DNA of 64,000 bases from Torreya grandis (taxonomy: Eukaryota > Streptophyta > Pinopsida > Cupressales > Taxaceae). This document shows positions 11,710 to 22,363 of this stretch, in pieces. The notes under the pieces are model-generated. The model was given only the letters and a program-made list of their open reading frames with translations, did no database searches and was not told where the DNA came from. The stretch covers positions 3,073,501-3,137,500 of the forward strand of contig JARHVA010001427.1 in assembly GCA_037957365.1 (NCBI GenBank), in the 5' to 3' direction. Made by a program: the position numbers and the translations under genes. The stretch's first letter is position 1; each line of letters begins with the position of its first letter.

Positions 11710-13963
11710 ATGAGAAATTATAAATGGATAATGAACCTCTAACTTTAAACAATGAGCAAACAAATAATAACCCAAAGCAAGCAAAGCACACACTAAAAGT
11801 GCAATTAATCCTAGGGTTTGTTTTAAATCAATTTTGGCTTATGCCTTATAGAGTGTGAAAGGGGGGATTGGTTTGTAATTCAGGTAATAGAAGAGCTATC
11901 TAAGGATGGTGTTAGGTTAAGTTTTGGTGCTAAAAAAAATCTTCACTAGACTGGGTACGTGGCCTAGTACTGGGGACTTGCTCCTTGTACTTCATGAACT
12001 TGAAGCTAAGTCATGCTACTTAGCCAATATATACTATTTGTTTAGAGTTTATACTCTACTAGAGTATAGATTGGGTCCTCTCCTTGGTGATTAAATCCAA
12101 GTTCAATTTCCAGGTAGGGTAAGGTGATCCAAAAGATGATAAAATCTTAATGGGCCTTGTCTCAAGTAAGTTTTGATGTTTATTTTATGCGTGTGGTTTG
12201 GTAGTGTAACATATATGTGATATGATTAATTCATGATGCATTTATTTAATTTAGGTGGGCTAATCATTAAGTAATAAATACAATGAATACACTCAATTTT
12301 AACCCAAAATAAAAAATTTGATGTCTTTGCATGTAAATAAGGAACAACTAAAAATGCACTTAATGCAAGATGAAAATGCAACCTATCCCTACGACAAATA
12401 TTTTACTTTCATTTCTTTTTGATTTTTAGGAAGGAAAAGAGATAACATTTCTATCTTTTGAAATTTAGAAATAACATAAATGCAAGAGGATGAATTTTCA
12501 CTGATGTAACTATATGCCTAAAGAGAATTATGAACCCAAAAAGGGTCCCACTGAGCATGCCAAAATGTTTCCTACTATTTCTAACTCTACTTTTATATTT
12601 TGAAAGGAAGAAAAAAATGATGAGGGATATGTAAATAGTTAAATTTTGTGATCATTGATGACCAAATGAAGTGAGAGATATATTTTGATGAGGAAGGACT
12701 ACCTATAATAAGACTGCACTAAACCAACTTGTTTATTAGATGAGTATGAATGGTGGACTACCTAGAAATGCTAGATCTAAGAAGTGAAAGCTCCCTTGGA
12801 TGGATTTTAATCCACTCCCCTAAAGATAAAAGTGTTTTGAAAATAGAAATAAAAGATGATAAATATATAATAACATAAATGCTTATGCAATATAATAAAT
12901 AACATACTTGTTCAGTAGAAGATGTAGCACAGTGGGTCAATAACATGCACAAGTGTATCAAGGTTAGGTTTAGAGGGTCTGGGTAGGGTTTGTAGATAGT
13001 TCAAAAATAGAGACAGGGTTTGATTAGGTGTGAAAAGAGAGGAAATAATAATTTGTTATTTTCCTTGAAAATGACCATCAATGATGAGGCTGATCGGTGA
13101 CAGTTGTCCTGATTGGTGATGGTTAGATAAATATCAATGGTTGTTGTAACTAGTAATGTTTACATAACTAATTATGGTTGTCTATAGAATGCATGTGGTT
13201 AATGAAATTAATTTTGGGGTGGAATGATAAGTGGGAAAAAGATTAGAAAGGGGTTATGGAAGTAAGAGATGAAGTGCAGGTGGATTGATCACAATAGAAA
13301 AGTCAATAAATAAGGGAAACTAATAAAAAAAATAAGAGATACCTATAGAATGCTAAATGGATGATGATAAAAATTTGAAGAAAAATGGGTAGTGTAACAA
13401 TATCTCTATCTTTCAATAGTCACATAAATAAAGTTTTGGGGTCCTATATACCTACATAAAGAAAATAAGAGAGCCTAAGTGCAAATTTTTGGATCCACAA
13501 CTCTTATAAGAGCCTTGTATTTATAGCACAAAGTTGCTAAGTAAGGAGAGAGTAAGTTGCTAAATTAGTCTAGGATAAAGATGCCAATTCAGAGAGAAGG
13601 AAAGTTGTAAGTTGTGCATGGGAATTTTTCATTTTGGCCATGCTTATCTTACTTATAATTGGATATTTTTGTGTTGTAGATTTATAGACCTAGTCCTCAA
13701 TGGTCAGACTAATTGTCGATGATTAGGTTGGCCATCGAAGGTCATTATGGTCATACTCCTAAGTTAAAAAGGGTTAAAATGAGTCCAAAATTGATATGTT
13801 TAGAATATTTAAAAATATGTCCTAGGTGTGTTAAGGAATTCCAATGTATGAAAAGGTGTTACTAAGGGTGAGTTAACTATGTGAATAACTAACTAAGGTC
13901 AAGGATAGGTCCTAGGTGATGTGATATAAAAAATTGGTGAGGGGACATTTTTTAGTGTCTACA
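11710..13963 (-). mobile_element. 5' LTR and leader of element D
   Basis: The minus strand begins TGTAGACACTAAAAAATG at 13,963, with the TG start expected of an LTR. A TATA-like element is 435 bp inside. The inner end of the LTR and the primer-binding site could not be placed, so the division between LTR and untranslated leader is unknown. No coding sequence is recognisable between here and the gag start. Confidence 0.5.
13517..13528 (-). promoter_or_regulatory. TATA-like box in the element D LTR
   Basis: Reads GCTATAAATACA on the minus strand, 435-446 bp after the LTR start, in the orientation of the element. This is a good match to a plant TATA box and fits the U3/R border of an LTR promoter. 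Activity today is unlikely. Confidence 0.5.
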
Positions 13964-15402
13964 CTCTCTCTCCACATGTCTAGTTCAATTAGGGCCACCA
14001 CCTATCAACATATTAGTTTCACCAATTATTAACAAATTAATTAATAAACAAACCTCCCAAGTGAATGGGATGATGCCACATGCAATCATCCCACTTATTC
14101 ATGCCTCAAGATAAAATATGAATAGTACTATAGGGTTGAGATTAGGTGAGTCCCTCAAATGATGTCATATGACATGATCTCAAAGCTATAAGGCATCATA
14201 ACATGGAGTAGTGAATGAAGACCCACAGATGTTTAAGTAAATGAGATATTTCCACCTATAAATATCATGTTACATATTGGTGGTGGAAAATTTAAGGATT
14301 CTTGGACACTCAACACCCCATGAATTAGAAAAAATCAACACATGGAAGGACCTTGACTTATAAGTGACATTTTATCTCTTCTAAAACAAATAGGAGTGGA
14401 TGTGTTGAATGACCTTCCTAAGGAAGATATATGGGCCTCTAGAATATAATTCTGGGTTAAACTGCTACCTTATTACCTATTTTATCCATTTAAGATATCA
14501 AAACCCAGAAGTAAAATTGTAAGCTGATTCAAAATAGTACAATAATGAATCATTTTGTCTTCTAGTGACTAAGGAGAACATGGGGATTAGGTCCCTAGGA
14601 AAGCCATATAGTGTTATTAACCATAAATATTTAGCTTAGGTATTGGGATTGAGTTGGACCACAAATAACAAAGGGTCATATTAATTAGGCAAGAACATTA
14701 ACAAATAGGTTATGGTTAATTGGATGGCTTAAGGGACCTTATAATTCAATTGTAAAACTAGTTACTATGGCCTTAACCTTAATTCCATTAGGACTGTGTG
14801 TGGCCTACTTCAAGTTTGATCAAAGGAAAACACATCTCATTAATGATTTAAAGCCACTAGTATTATGGTTAGCTTTATGATTGAATCATTTCAGTGGCTT
14901 ATATAATACTAGTTCTCCATTTAAATGAGGGTTGGTCCATTTTGAGTTCGATCTATAGTAGAGGACTTGGCATTTTCATTATCTTGTAGTTTATTTCTTT
15001 CTTAGTTTAAATTTCATTTTAGAATTAGCTTAGGCTATTTTAAGGTATTTTATGTAGTTCATCTTAACATTGATGAGTTTTAGTGGTGTGTTTCATGAAT
15101 TATCTAATAAATGAAATCTATATGATTTATTTTCATTTCCTATGTATATCTATGGTGTTTTTCCTTATTTTATGTAGCTTGTTGGTCCTAAAAATCTTGT
15201 ACCTTATATATTTTATCATTATGTTATTCTAGACAAACATAGATTAGTTTATCAAGAGGTTTATATATTTTATATAACCAAAATTACCCTTATTAGAAAT
15301 CAAGTTCATATTTCATTTCTTCTTACTCTATTTCTCTATATGCATAGGCGTGCATGCATACACGTATGTATGTGTGTGTGCATGCATGCATGTGTACATG
15401 AT

Positions 15403-15501
<99 letters not shown>

Positions 15502-15929
15502 GCTTTATTTTAGTTTGAATTTTAGTTAATTATTCAATCTTTACTTGGATTTCATGTTAATCTTTTCACCTACCTTTTATGCATTGTTTAAATCAACATA
15601 CTAGAGATAGTTCCAACTAGCATTGAGTTCATCGATAAAGATGAACTAGTTAGCTCTTATGGACATAGGATAGATAAAAACACTATTGCATGTCGTAGAT
15701 AAGTAATAAAAATAGGCCCCTTGTATCGAATAGACTGTATTATACAACAAAAGTATATAGTACACCATGACCTAGTATATAGATACCTTGGGAAAGTTTC
15801 TACCATATCTTATATCCTTCTAGAAGAAGTGGGAGGAAAGAAAAAAGAAGATTCCTTACCAGTTGTTTCTTTATTCTCCATCATTTCCCCATAGAGTAGT
15901 TGCATTTATGCCAAGCATAATACCAACTC
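13964..15929. other. Unassigned AT-rich segment, possibly old LTR
   Basis: No coding match. It has LTR-like texture: a TATA-like CTTATATAATAC near 14,898 on the plus strand followed by a T-rich stretch and AATAAATGA near 15,107. I could not find a second copy in the window, so it could be a solo LTR, the diverged outer part of element A, or unrelated DNA. Confidence 0.3.
15409..15494. repeat. (GT)43 microsatellite
   Basis: An 86-bp GT run with a preceding impure stretch of alternating purine-pyrimidine words (GCATGCATGCA, CACGTATGTATGTG) from about 15,344. The whole block is a candidate for Z-DNA formation. Confidence 0.97.
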
Positions 15930-16310
15930 CAACAAAGGTTCGTTTTCATATGCTAAGTAGTGGGTTTCAAGATGTAGTTTGATGAAAATTTGTGTTCATT
16001 TATTCTCATAGAAGATAAGTAAATATTAATTGTTTTGATTGAAAATATGGTTAGAATGTGTTCAAATAAGACTTGGGTATGAAATAAAGATATTGGAGAA
16101 GGTTTGAAAAAACATGGTATTACATAAGATAAAGTGATATTATATTATTTATTGTAGTAAATAATATTTTATGTTAATATACTTTTGTATTAACTTGTGA
16201 TTAATGATTCTATGAGTGTTTTTATGATTAATTTGGGCCCCCGTCTACCATACATGTTGTTAATTTATTAAAACAATATCCTTGGAATCTTAATGTAACT
16301 TATTATTAAA
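15930..16310 (+). repeat. Left LTR of element A, first part
   Basis: Aligns by eye with 36,868-37,235: shared landmarks are CCAACAAA, TTTTCATA, AATATTAATTG, GATTGAAAATA, AAAGTGATATTA, CTTGTGATT-ATGATT, CCATA-CTATACAT and ATCCTTGGAATCTTAAT. The match stops abruptly near 16,310, where the LINE-like unit G begins, and resumes at 31,868. Confidence 0.7.
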
Positions 16311-16373
16311 GCATAAGCATATCATTAAATATATTTTAATTTTATAAGTCATAATAACTTAAGTTATAACAAG

Positions 16374-16931
16374 TTGTTAAAAGGTAGTTACCATTTAAAA
16401 GGAACCAATTTATTTAGCAATATTATAAAAGACTTGAAGGTGAAGATAAAGAGGATGGAATCTTACTCAAGTACTTATAAATTTATTCTAAATTCTAGTT
16501 TAACACTATGTTCTCTTCTTCTATCAACAATATTTAAGATGAAAAATTCAAGAAGAATTAGAGAATTTGGGATTCCTTCCAAGTTATGGGATTTATAGGG
16601 TTCATGGAAAAAATAGAAGGGCACGATAGACATAACTATTTTTATTTATTCTATCAACTCTTTTTTATAACACCTATGAAGACATAACTATTAAAAATAA
16701 TGGGGTCACATTAGAAATCATGGAGGAGTTGATTTCCCATTTAACAATTTTGGTAATTAAGGAAACAAAAATCTTCAAATTTGATAGAGACTATAAAAGA
16801 GAGAAGGAGATATTTTTGAAGGGGAAACATTATGAACTCTACATAATGGATTCGATCATGAATCACTACCCAAGACATTTAGAGAGGTTGCATTTTATCT
16901 GATGCAATATTTCACACTTGAATGTAGGTTT
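16374..16931 (+). pseudogene. Unit G coding region, 5' part
   Basis: Unrecognised. Two open stretches (16,374-16,598 and 16,720-16,902) with Lys/Glu-rich sequence such as KETKIFKFDRDYKREKEIF. The reading is cut at the GGTTT target site of element B, and appears to continue at 30,440 with NVVRWSLFILLNYFKHVFLL in one frame. I believe this is the N-terminal half of a transposon-encoded protein. The function is unknown, and no zinc knuckle is visible. Confidence 0.4.
16927..16931. repeat. Target-site duplication of element B, left copy (GGTTT)
   Basis: GGTTT lies directly before the left LTR and again directly after the right LTR (30,435-30,439). A perfect 5-bp duplication is the expected result of gypsy integration and fixes both outer edges of element B. 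Confidence 0.93.
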
Positions 16932-17103
16932 TGTTGGTTGAATATTTTGTCTATCAGCATACTAGTAAACAAAATAGGTCTTATCAGCCAAAGCAAGAAG
17001 ATTAGTCATCCTAATGTGTAAGTTTATCACATCAGAAGGAGATTGCTCTCTCCTCTCATCAAGGGGAGGTTCCCTATGGATATGTTATGTATATGTATAA
17101 ACA

Positions 17104-17186
<83 letters not shown>
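17104..17186. repeat. (AAT)~27 microsatellite, only in the left LTR
   Basis: An 83-bp run of ATA/TAA units. The same point in the right LTR (near 27,834) has only AATAATATTAATAATTAAGG. The expansion therefore post-dates insertion, or was lost from the other copy. The poly-Tyr open frame on the minus strand is an artefact of it. Confidence 0.95.
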
Positions 17187-17187
<1 letters not shown>

Positions 17188-17736
17188 GGGTAGGACCAGA
17201 CATCCATCTCTCTTTCTTCATAAATGATGTATGCAAAACAAAGGAAAAACTCAAGGGAATGACAAATAGCTCTCCTCTTCTTTCAGGAAAAACTATTCAG
17301 TCAGCCACAAGAATACTCCTGGAAATTAAAGTAGAGTGTAACTAGGAGTATGAGAACCAGCAAATCAAGACACATCACAAAGTCTACACCTGAAATACTC
17401 AAGAGTGATATATGAAGGGAAATGAAAGCTCAAAATCTTCTCAAAAGTACTTTATATAGCAATGAAAAAGCAAACACACTAAAGGCAACTATGGGGGCAC
17501 AAAGTCTCTCCATAGTTGATTCTTCAGGACACCTTCCTGACTAATTTACTAATCTTGCTTATTAAATTAATGAAACATAAAAGATATCACAGCACAAAGT
17601 CTGAAAAAGTCCATTGTTTTCATTAACAAAGTATGATTAGCAGACTGAGCACAAAGTCTCAATGATGCCTCTCAATTTTGGCAGAGTTTTGTTTAGATTG
17701 TCAAAAAGAAGATCCTTTTACAATGAAAGAAAGTCC

Positions 17737-17748
17737 CTTATATAGCCA
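17737..17748 (-). promoter_or_regulatory. TATA-like box, left LTR of B
   Basis: Minus strand reads GGCTATATAAGG, preceded by purines and followed by GACTTTCTTTC. The identical word is in the right LTR at 28,400-28,411. Position about 2.03 kb after the LTR start suggests a U3 of ~2 kb and an R-U5 of ~0.8 kb. Confidence 0.6.
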
Positions 17749-18659
17749 CTTCAAGAAGGACACGGGAACATTAATACATCATAATGCTTTGGGAAATGTT
17801 ATGAAGACAATATAGAACTTTGGGGAATTTTTCCCATTTCATCTTCTTAATGTGAATAAACAATTCGTGCAATTGAAAGATTATAACTTTCAATGTCCAC
17901 TTGGAGATCTGATCTTGTCTTCATCGTTCCTCCTTTTTAGATTAATTGAATTGAGCCCTGTATTCATCCATTGTTCTGCCTTTCCTTGCTTTTAGCTGGT
18001 TTTTATCTTGAATTTTGGAAATGCATTCATGTCTATAAATCAAAGGCTATTTTATTGTCTTTAAAATTGACATTTACATGCCCATCAATATGCTTCCAAT
18101 GGCTAGTCGGTTATGCTGAATTTGACGTCTTTGTGGGCATGACCTCTTGGTCTTCTTTCAACGTTTGAATTTTTTCTTAGCACTTTTTTGAATTAGACAT
18201 ACCCTTTTAGGCCTTGAGAAATGATCCTTGTCGAGCCCTTTATTTTGACCACCGAGAGTCCCTTGCAAGGGCACCTACCCTTTGGGGTCCTTCAACAGCA
18301 CTTTGTTTTAGCAGTCCCTTTTGTTTTGGCAGTCATCATGAGCAAATGTTTCCCTTTATTCTTGTGGACAAATCCCTAAGGAAAAATCTTGGGTGTTTGA
18401 GTTGAAGGCTCCCCATGGGTAATTCCATAGACATTTGTCCCACAGAAAATTCTCGTGGATAAAAAGTCTGGGTGAAATTCCCACAGACAAAAAGTCCTGG
18501 TAAAATTTGTTTCACCAAGTATTTGAACAAGTCTTCAGGTTTTGCCTTAAACAAATCTAAAAAAAATACCTTTTGGCTTACTTAAAAGAAATAATCCTCT
18601 AGAAAGGTGCTTTTCTTGATTAAGTGCCCTTTACAAGGGCACTTGTCCTTTGAAAAGTC

Positions 18660-19320
18660 TTCTTTTGGCATTGAACCGCCCCTTTGAACTTGGTGTTGAA
18701 CTAGTTCAAAGGTTCAATGAAGCGCACCAAGTCCTTTTGAACCAAAAAATCAATGAACCGTTGGATGAACTTTGATGTTGAACCAATATATTGAACCAGT
18801 TGGTTGAACCAAGGCTTTAAACCAAAATGGTTCAAGCCAATGGTTCAAGCTGATGGTTCAACGAATAAAACAAGCTGATAAACTAAGCATTGAACTAAAT
18901 ATTTGAACTTGCCTTTGAACCAACAGTTGAACCATTTGATTGAACCCATCCATTAAACTAGTTTAATGGTTCAACAAAGCATGTCAAGAACCTTTGAAAC
19001 AAAGCCGATGAACCATTCAATGAGCCAAATGGTTGAACTAAGTGAATGAACCTGTTGTTGAACCTTTCCGTTGAACCTAGACATTGAACCAAGTTTTGGT
19101 TCAATGGTTCAAACAAGGCTTTGAACTGACTGATGAACCAAATGGTTGAACCAAAATATGTTGAAACAAAGGGAATGAACCATTTGAGTGAAATAAAGCA
19201 TTGAACTACTTGGTTGAACCAAGCCATTGAACTATTCCTTTGGTTGAACCTGTTGTTGAACCTTGAACTCGTTGAACCTTTGAACCAAAGTGGTTCAATG
19301 GTTCAACAGTTCAAGTCACC
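18660..19320. repeat. Dense TTGAACC/GGTTCAA word array, left LTR of B
   Basis: Several dozen copies of GAACC or its reverse complement GGTTC, mostly inside TTGAACCA and TGGTTCAA, irregularly spaced about 10-30 bp apart and in both orientations. The same array lies at 29,335-29,990. It sits in U3, upstream of the TATA-like box, where LTRs carry enhancers. The mixed orientation also allows many small hairpins. Confidence 0.85.
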
Positions 19321-20029
19321 TTGATTTGGCCAAATTTTTGGAAGCCGATGAACCAATTGAAGTGATTGAAATTTAAACCTTGATGAAGTGCTTAACTCTT
19401 GCCAAAGATGTTGAACTTGCTACTAGTGTTTGCCGATGGAGATTTCTATTCGAACCAAGGCATTAAAACAATCTTGGAAAATGAATAAGTGTTTGAAAAC
19501 TGATTCTTTTGATTGAAACCACCTGTAAAAATCTTTGAATCTGTATAAATAAACCTGCCTGTAGAATTTGAAGATACAAAGTCTGTAGATTTTCAACATG
19601 TAAAATCCATTGAACTTGATTTACAAAGTCTGTATATTTTTTGAGAAGCTCTAAAAATGAGAAATCTGAATATCTAAGACAAATTTTGAAAATAGAATAT
19701 ATAATTTTAGTCTGTAAGACCAAAATATTTCAAATGTTGTCCTAAAAATGAAATCTATTTTTGGGGGACAACAGTTGGCTCCAGTTGGGGAACTTTTGTC
19801 AATTGCAAAATGAATTGAAAGGAGTAGACTCCAGAATCTCTAGTGTCTTCAAGTGTACCATTGGGATTCGAAGTCATGCTTTCTAGAAATGAAAGGCATC
19901 AAAAATGAAAACAAACAAAATAGAAATTAAAATTGTACAAATATACATATATACAAAGGGAATTATCTAATACTTCAAGAATTGAAGTGTTTCAGACGCT
20001 GCCCATTATGGGGTAGAGAAAAGAGCGTG

Positions 20030-21318
20030 CCATCTTGGTATTTCAAAAAAAAGCTATTATCACCCATGTGTTGATGAATTATGAATGGGCCTCTCCAAAG
20101 GGAGTCAAACTTTCCATGCATCCCTTTTGGCTCTCTTCTTTTGTCCCATAGCAGGACTTTATCCCCAATCTGGAAATCATGATTTCTGGCCTTCTAATCA
20201 AAAAGTTTCTTTATCAAATTTTGATGAACAACAATTTTGTCCACCACCATGGTTCTTTGTTCTTCCAGTTGAGTCAGGCACATGATTCTTTTGTCAAGAG
20301 AGCTCTCATATGTCTGATCTTCAACGGCCTTCACCAATTTCAATGATGGTAACTCTAAGGTGATTGGTATCTTAGCGTTAATCCCATAGAGAAGTTGAAA
20401 AAGAGACATACCAATTGCCCTTTTTGGCATGATACTATCAGCCCATAGAGTGTCCACCAATGCTTTATGCCACATCCTTTGATTCTTATCTATAAGCTTT
20501 TTGATAATATTTACCAAATTTTTATTTCTAGACTTAGCTTGTCCATTCCCTTGTAGAAAATAATCAAAAGAATGAGAGAGCATAATTCCATAATAAAAAT
20601 AGAATTGTGTAATTTCTTGAGAGGTGAAACAATCTACATTATCAGTAACAATTTTGAGTGGGACTCCAAATCTGGAAATGATATTCTCTTTCAGGAAGTT
20701 GCATACAAATTTTGAAGTAGCATGCTTTGTCAGGATTGCTTCTACCCACTTAGTGAAATAATTAGTCACTGTAAGGACATAATCATGTCTAGCACTTGAG
20801 GATGGATTTATTGTCCCAATAAAATTGAGTCCCCACTACTGGAAAGGTTCCTCTATGATTATTAGCTTGAGGGGCAGAGCAGCCAACTTGGGTCTTCCAA
20901 CAAATTGCTGGCAAAGTTCACATTTCCTTACCCACTTATGTGCATCTTGGAAAAGAGTCAGCTAATAATACCTAGCTTGCAAAATTTTGTGAGCAGTCAC
21001 AAGGGCAGAAAAATTTCCACATGCTAGATTATAGAAAGATTTCAAGAGTTGGGTCTATTGTTCTTTATCTACACAGTGAAGGAAAATTCCATCTATGCTT
21101 CTTTTGTACAGGCCATTGTCCCAAAGGATAAAATTGACAGCGTTCAACCTGATAGTTCTCCTCTCTTTATAAGACAAATGAGTAGAAAATTCTCCATAAG
21201 TAAAAAAATATGCAATATCTAAGTACCATTCATTGGTAGTAGAAACAAAAAGGACTATTGGCATATTGTCTACTTCAGCTTCTTCATGTTGTGTATCTTT
21301 TGGCTTATTGTCAGCCAT
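20030..21318 (-). pseudogene. Integrase of element B
   Basis: Starts with the pre-integrase segment W-Y-x-DIAYFFTYGEF…ERRTIRLNAVNFIL…LYKRS-x-DG (21,318-21,055), then the HHCC zinc-binding region ending in KCELCQQF, then the core. The core carries GLNFIGTINPSSS, where the first catalytic Asp is Asn; VTDNVDCFTS, with the second Asp present; and GNGQAKSRNKNL, where the catalytic Glu is Lys. The C-terminal part has HHQ/NL…F and KVLLWDKRRE…GPFIIHQ to about 20,030. Two of three catalytic acids are changed, so integrase activity is lost even in the long open part (20,769-20,194). Confidence 0.88.
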
Positions 21319-21423
21319 TAATTAACAAAGGCCTTTACCTCTAACCAGCTTTGTTGGCTTGATATTCAGATCAAAATCTTGGATTTTTTCAATCTAATTA
21401 CCTCTCTTTATGCCAAACTCCTG

Positions 21424-21699
21424 CTAAGTTAATATAGACTTGACTGTACTATCAGGAACTAAGGTAGTAGTATGTGAATTCAAAATATATAAGCGAAAAT
21501 GTTTGACTACTTTTACCAAGGCATAGGTGTGCTTTTCTATATTTGAATACTTCATTTCATGAGTTTTCAAAGGGAAACTCATGAAAGAGATGGGGGATTC
21601 CATACCTTCTTTGTCTTGTTGGACAAGAATCACTGAAAGAGTATGCTTAGACGCATAGCTGTATATAATGAAATCTCTGTGGTAATCTGAGCAGACCAA
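21424..21699 (-). pseudogene. Gypsy-type RNase H of element B
   Basis: Minus-strand frame shows FIIYSYASKHTLSVILVQQD, ISFMS, EMKYSNIEKHTYALVKVVKHFR and LNSHTTTLVP, the usual series of gypsy RNase H blocks. The first Asp of the family ('YxDAS') is Tyr here (SYAS). It lies between RT and integrase with only about 100 bp to the integrase lead-in, so no further RNase H fits there. Confidence 0.85.
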
Positions 21700-21759
21700 G
21701 ATAAGGGCATGAGCAATAGCGACCTTGATATCTTGAAATGTTGCTTTGCCTTCTTTGGT

Positions 21760-22363
21760 CTAGCTGAAGGTAGTCTTTCTTTTCATCATGTTTACAATGT
21801 GTCTTGTCTTCTCATCAAATTCGGGGATGAATCTCTGTAAGAAAATCACTTTTCCAAAGAAAGAGTGAACAACATTCTTACTTGTAGGCAAATTTAGCTC
21901 TTGGATAAACTTGACTCTGTCTGAGTCAATCTTTATGCCTTCTTTAGACACAATGTGTCCAAGGAGTTTCCCTTCTGTCACTCCAAAAATAGACTTTTTA
22001 GGATTCAAAAAAATACCATTCTGCCGATAGTGCTCCAGCACTTGTTTCAAATGGCATACATGATAAGATTGATGCTTTGAAAAGACAGTTAAATCATCAA
22101 GATATACAACTATGAATTTGCCAATTTCATCTTTAAAAGCCATGTCCATAGCTCTATGGAAGGTAACACCAACATTTATTAATCCAAAAGGCAATCTTTT
22201 ATATGCAAATGTACCCCAAGGTGTGATGAACGTAGTCTTGTGTTGGTCAACTTCAAAAACTTCAACTTTGGTTATAGCTTGAGAAGCCATCCAACATTGA
22301 TAACATTTCTGATCCTATTACTATTTGAAGCACTTGGTCCATGATTAACTAAGGGTAATTGTC
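21760..22363 (-). pseudogene. Reverse transcriptase of element B, 3' part
   Basis: Continues the RT after LINE C. On the minus strand it resumes at DNYP (in the target duplication), then MDQVLQI, MLSMLDGFSSYNQ, a small frameshift, KTTFITPWGTFAYKRLPFGL, VVYLDDLTVFSKH with an intact catalytic YLDD at 22,093-22,104, and LNPKKSIFGVTEGKLLGHIV…. Motif order and spacing are typical of gypsy RT. Confidence 0.92.
22347..22363. repeat. LINE C target-site duplication, left copy (17 bp)
   Basis: AACTAAGGGTAATTGTC occurs here and at 24,083-24,099, exactly at the two ends of the LINE. On the minus strand it encodes the DNYP(L) block of RT, so the upstream and downstream RT halves join precisely at this repeat. 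This length fits target-primed reverse transcription by a LINE. Confidence 0.95.

Larger units (their letters stand above)
3000..13963 (-). mobile_element. Element D: decayed Ty3/gypsy (Tat-like) retrotransposon
   Basis: Read on the minus strand, from right to left: probable 5' LTR edge at 13,963 (TGTAGACA), TATA-like box at 13,517-13,528, gag from about 11,709, linker, RT (about 7,240-6,360), gypsy RNase H (about 6,330-5,880), a second RNase H (about 5,760-5,350) and integrase (about 4,960-3,990). The domain order RT-RH-second RH-integrase is that described for the Tat lineage of plant gypsy elements. I found no second copy of the LTR start on the left, so the 3' LTR is missing, truncated or too decayed. 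Frameshifts and stops occur throughout; the element is dead. Left limit is approximate. Confidence 0.75.
16932..19773 (-). repeat. 3' LTR of element B (2,842 bp)
   Basis: Matches 27,662-30,434 along its whole length with scattered substitutions and small indels. Differences include a long (AAT)n run at 17,104-17,186 found only here. Contains a TATA-like box near 17,740 and a dense array of TTGAACC-type words at 18,660-19,320. Confidence 0.93.

Noticed and set aside
17027..17254. Poly-tyrosine protein on the minus strand
   Set aside because: Produced by the AAT microsatellite inside an LTR.
18660..19320. CRISPR-like array
   Set aside because: The repeated words are short (7-8 bp), in both orientations and irregularly spaced, and occur in two LTR copies of a plant retrotransposon.
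19774..19793. TTGGCTCCAGTTGGGGAAC read as a plus-strand primer-binding site next to the left LTR of B
   Set aside because: All coding domains of B run on the minus strand, and a better site (TGGTGACTCTGCAGGGGA) lies at the other LTR. The plus-strand resemblance is taken as chance or part of the region before the 3' LTR.
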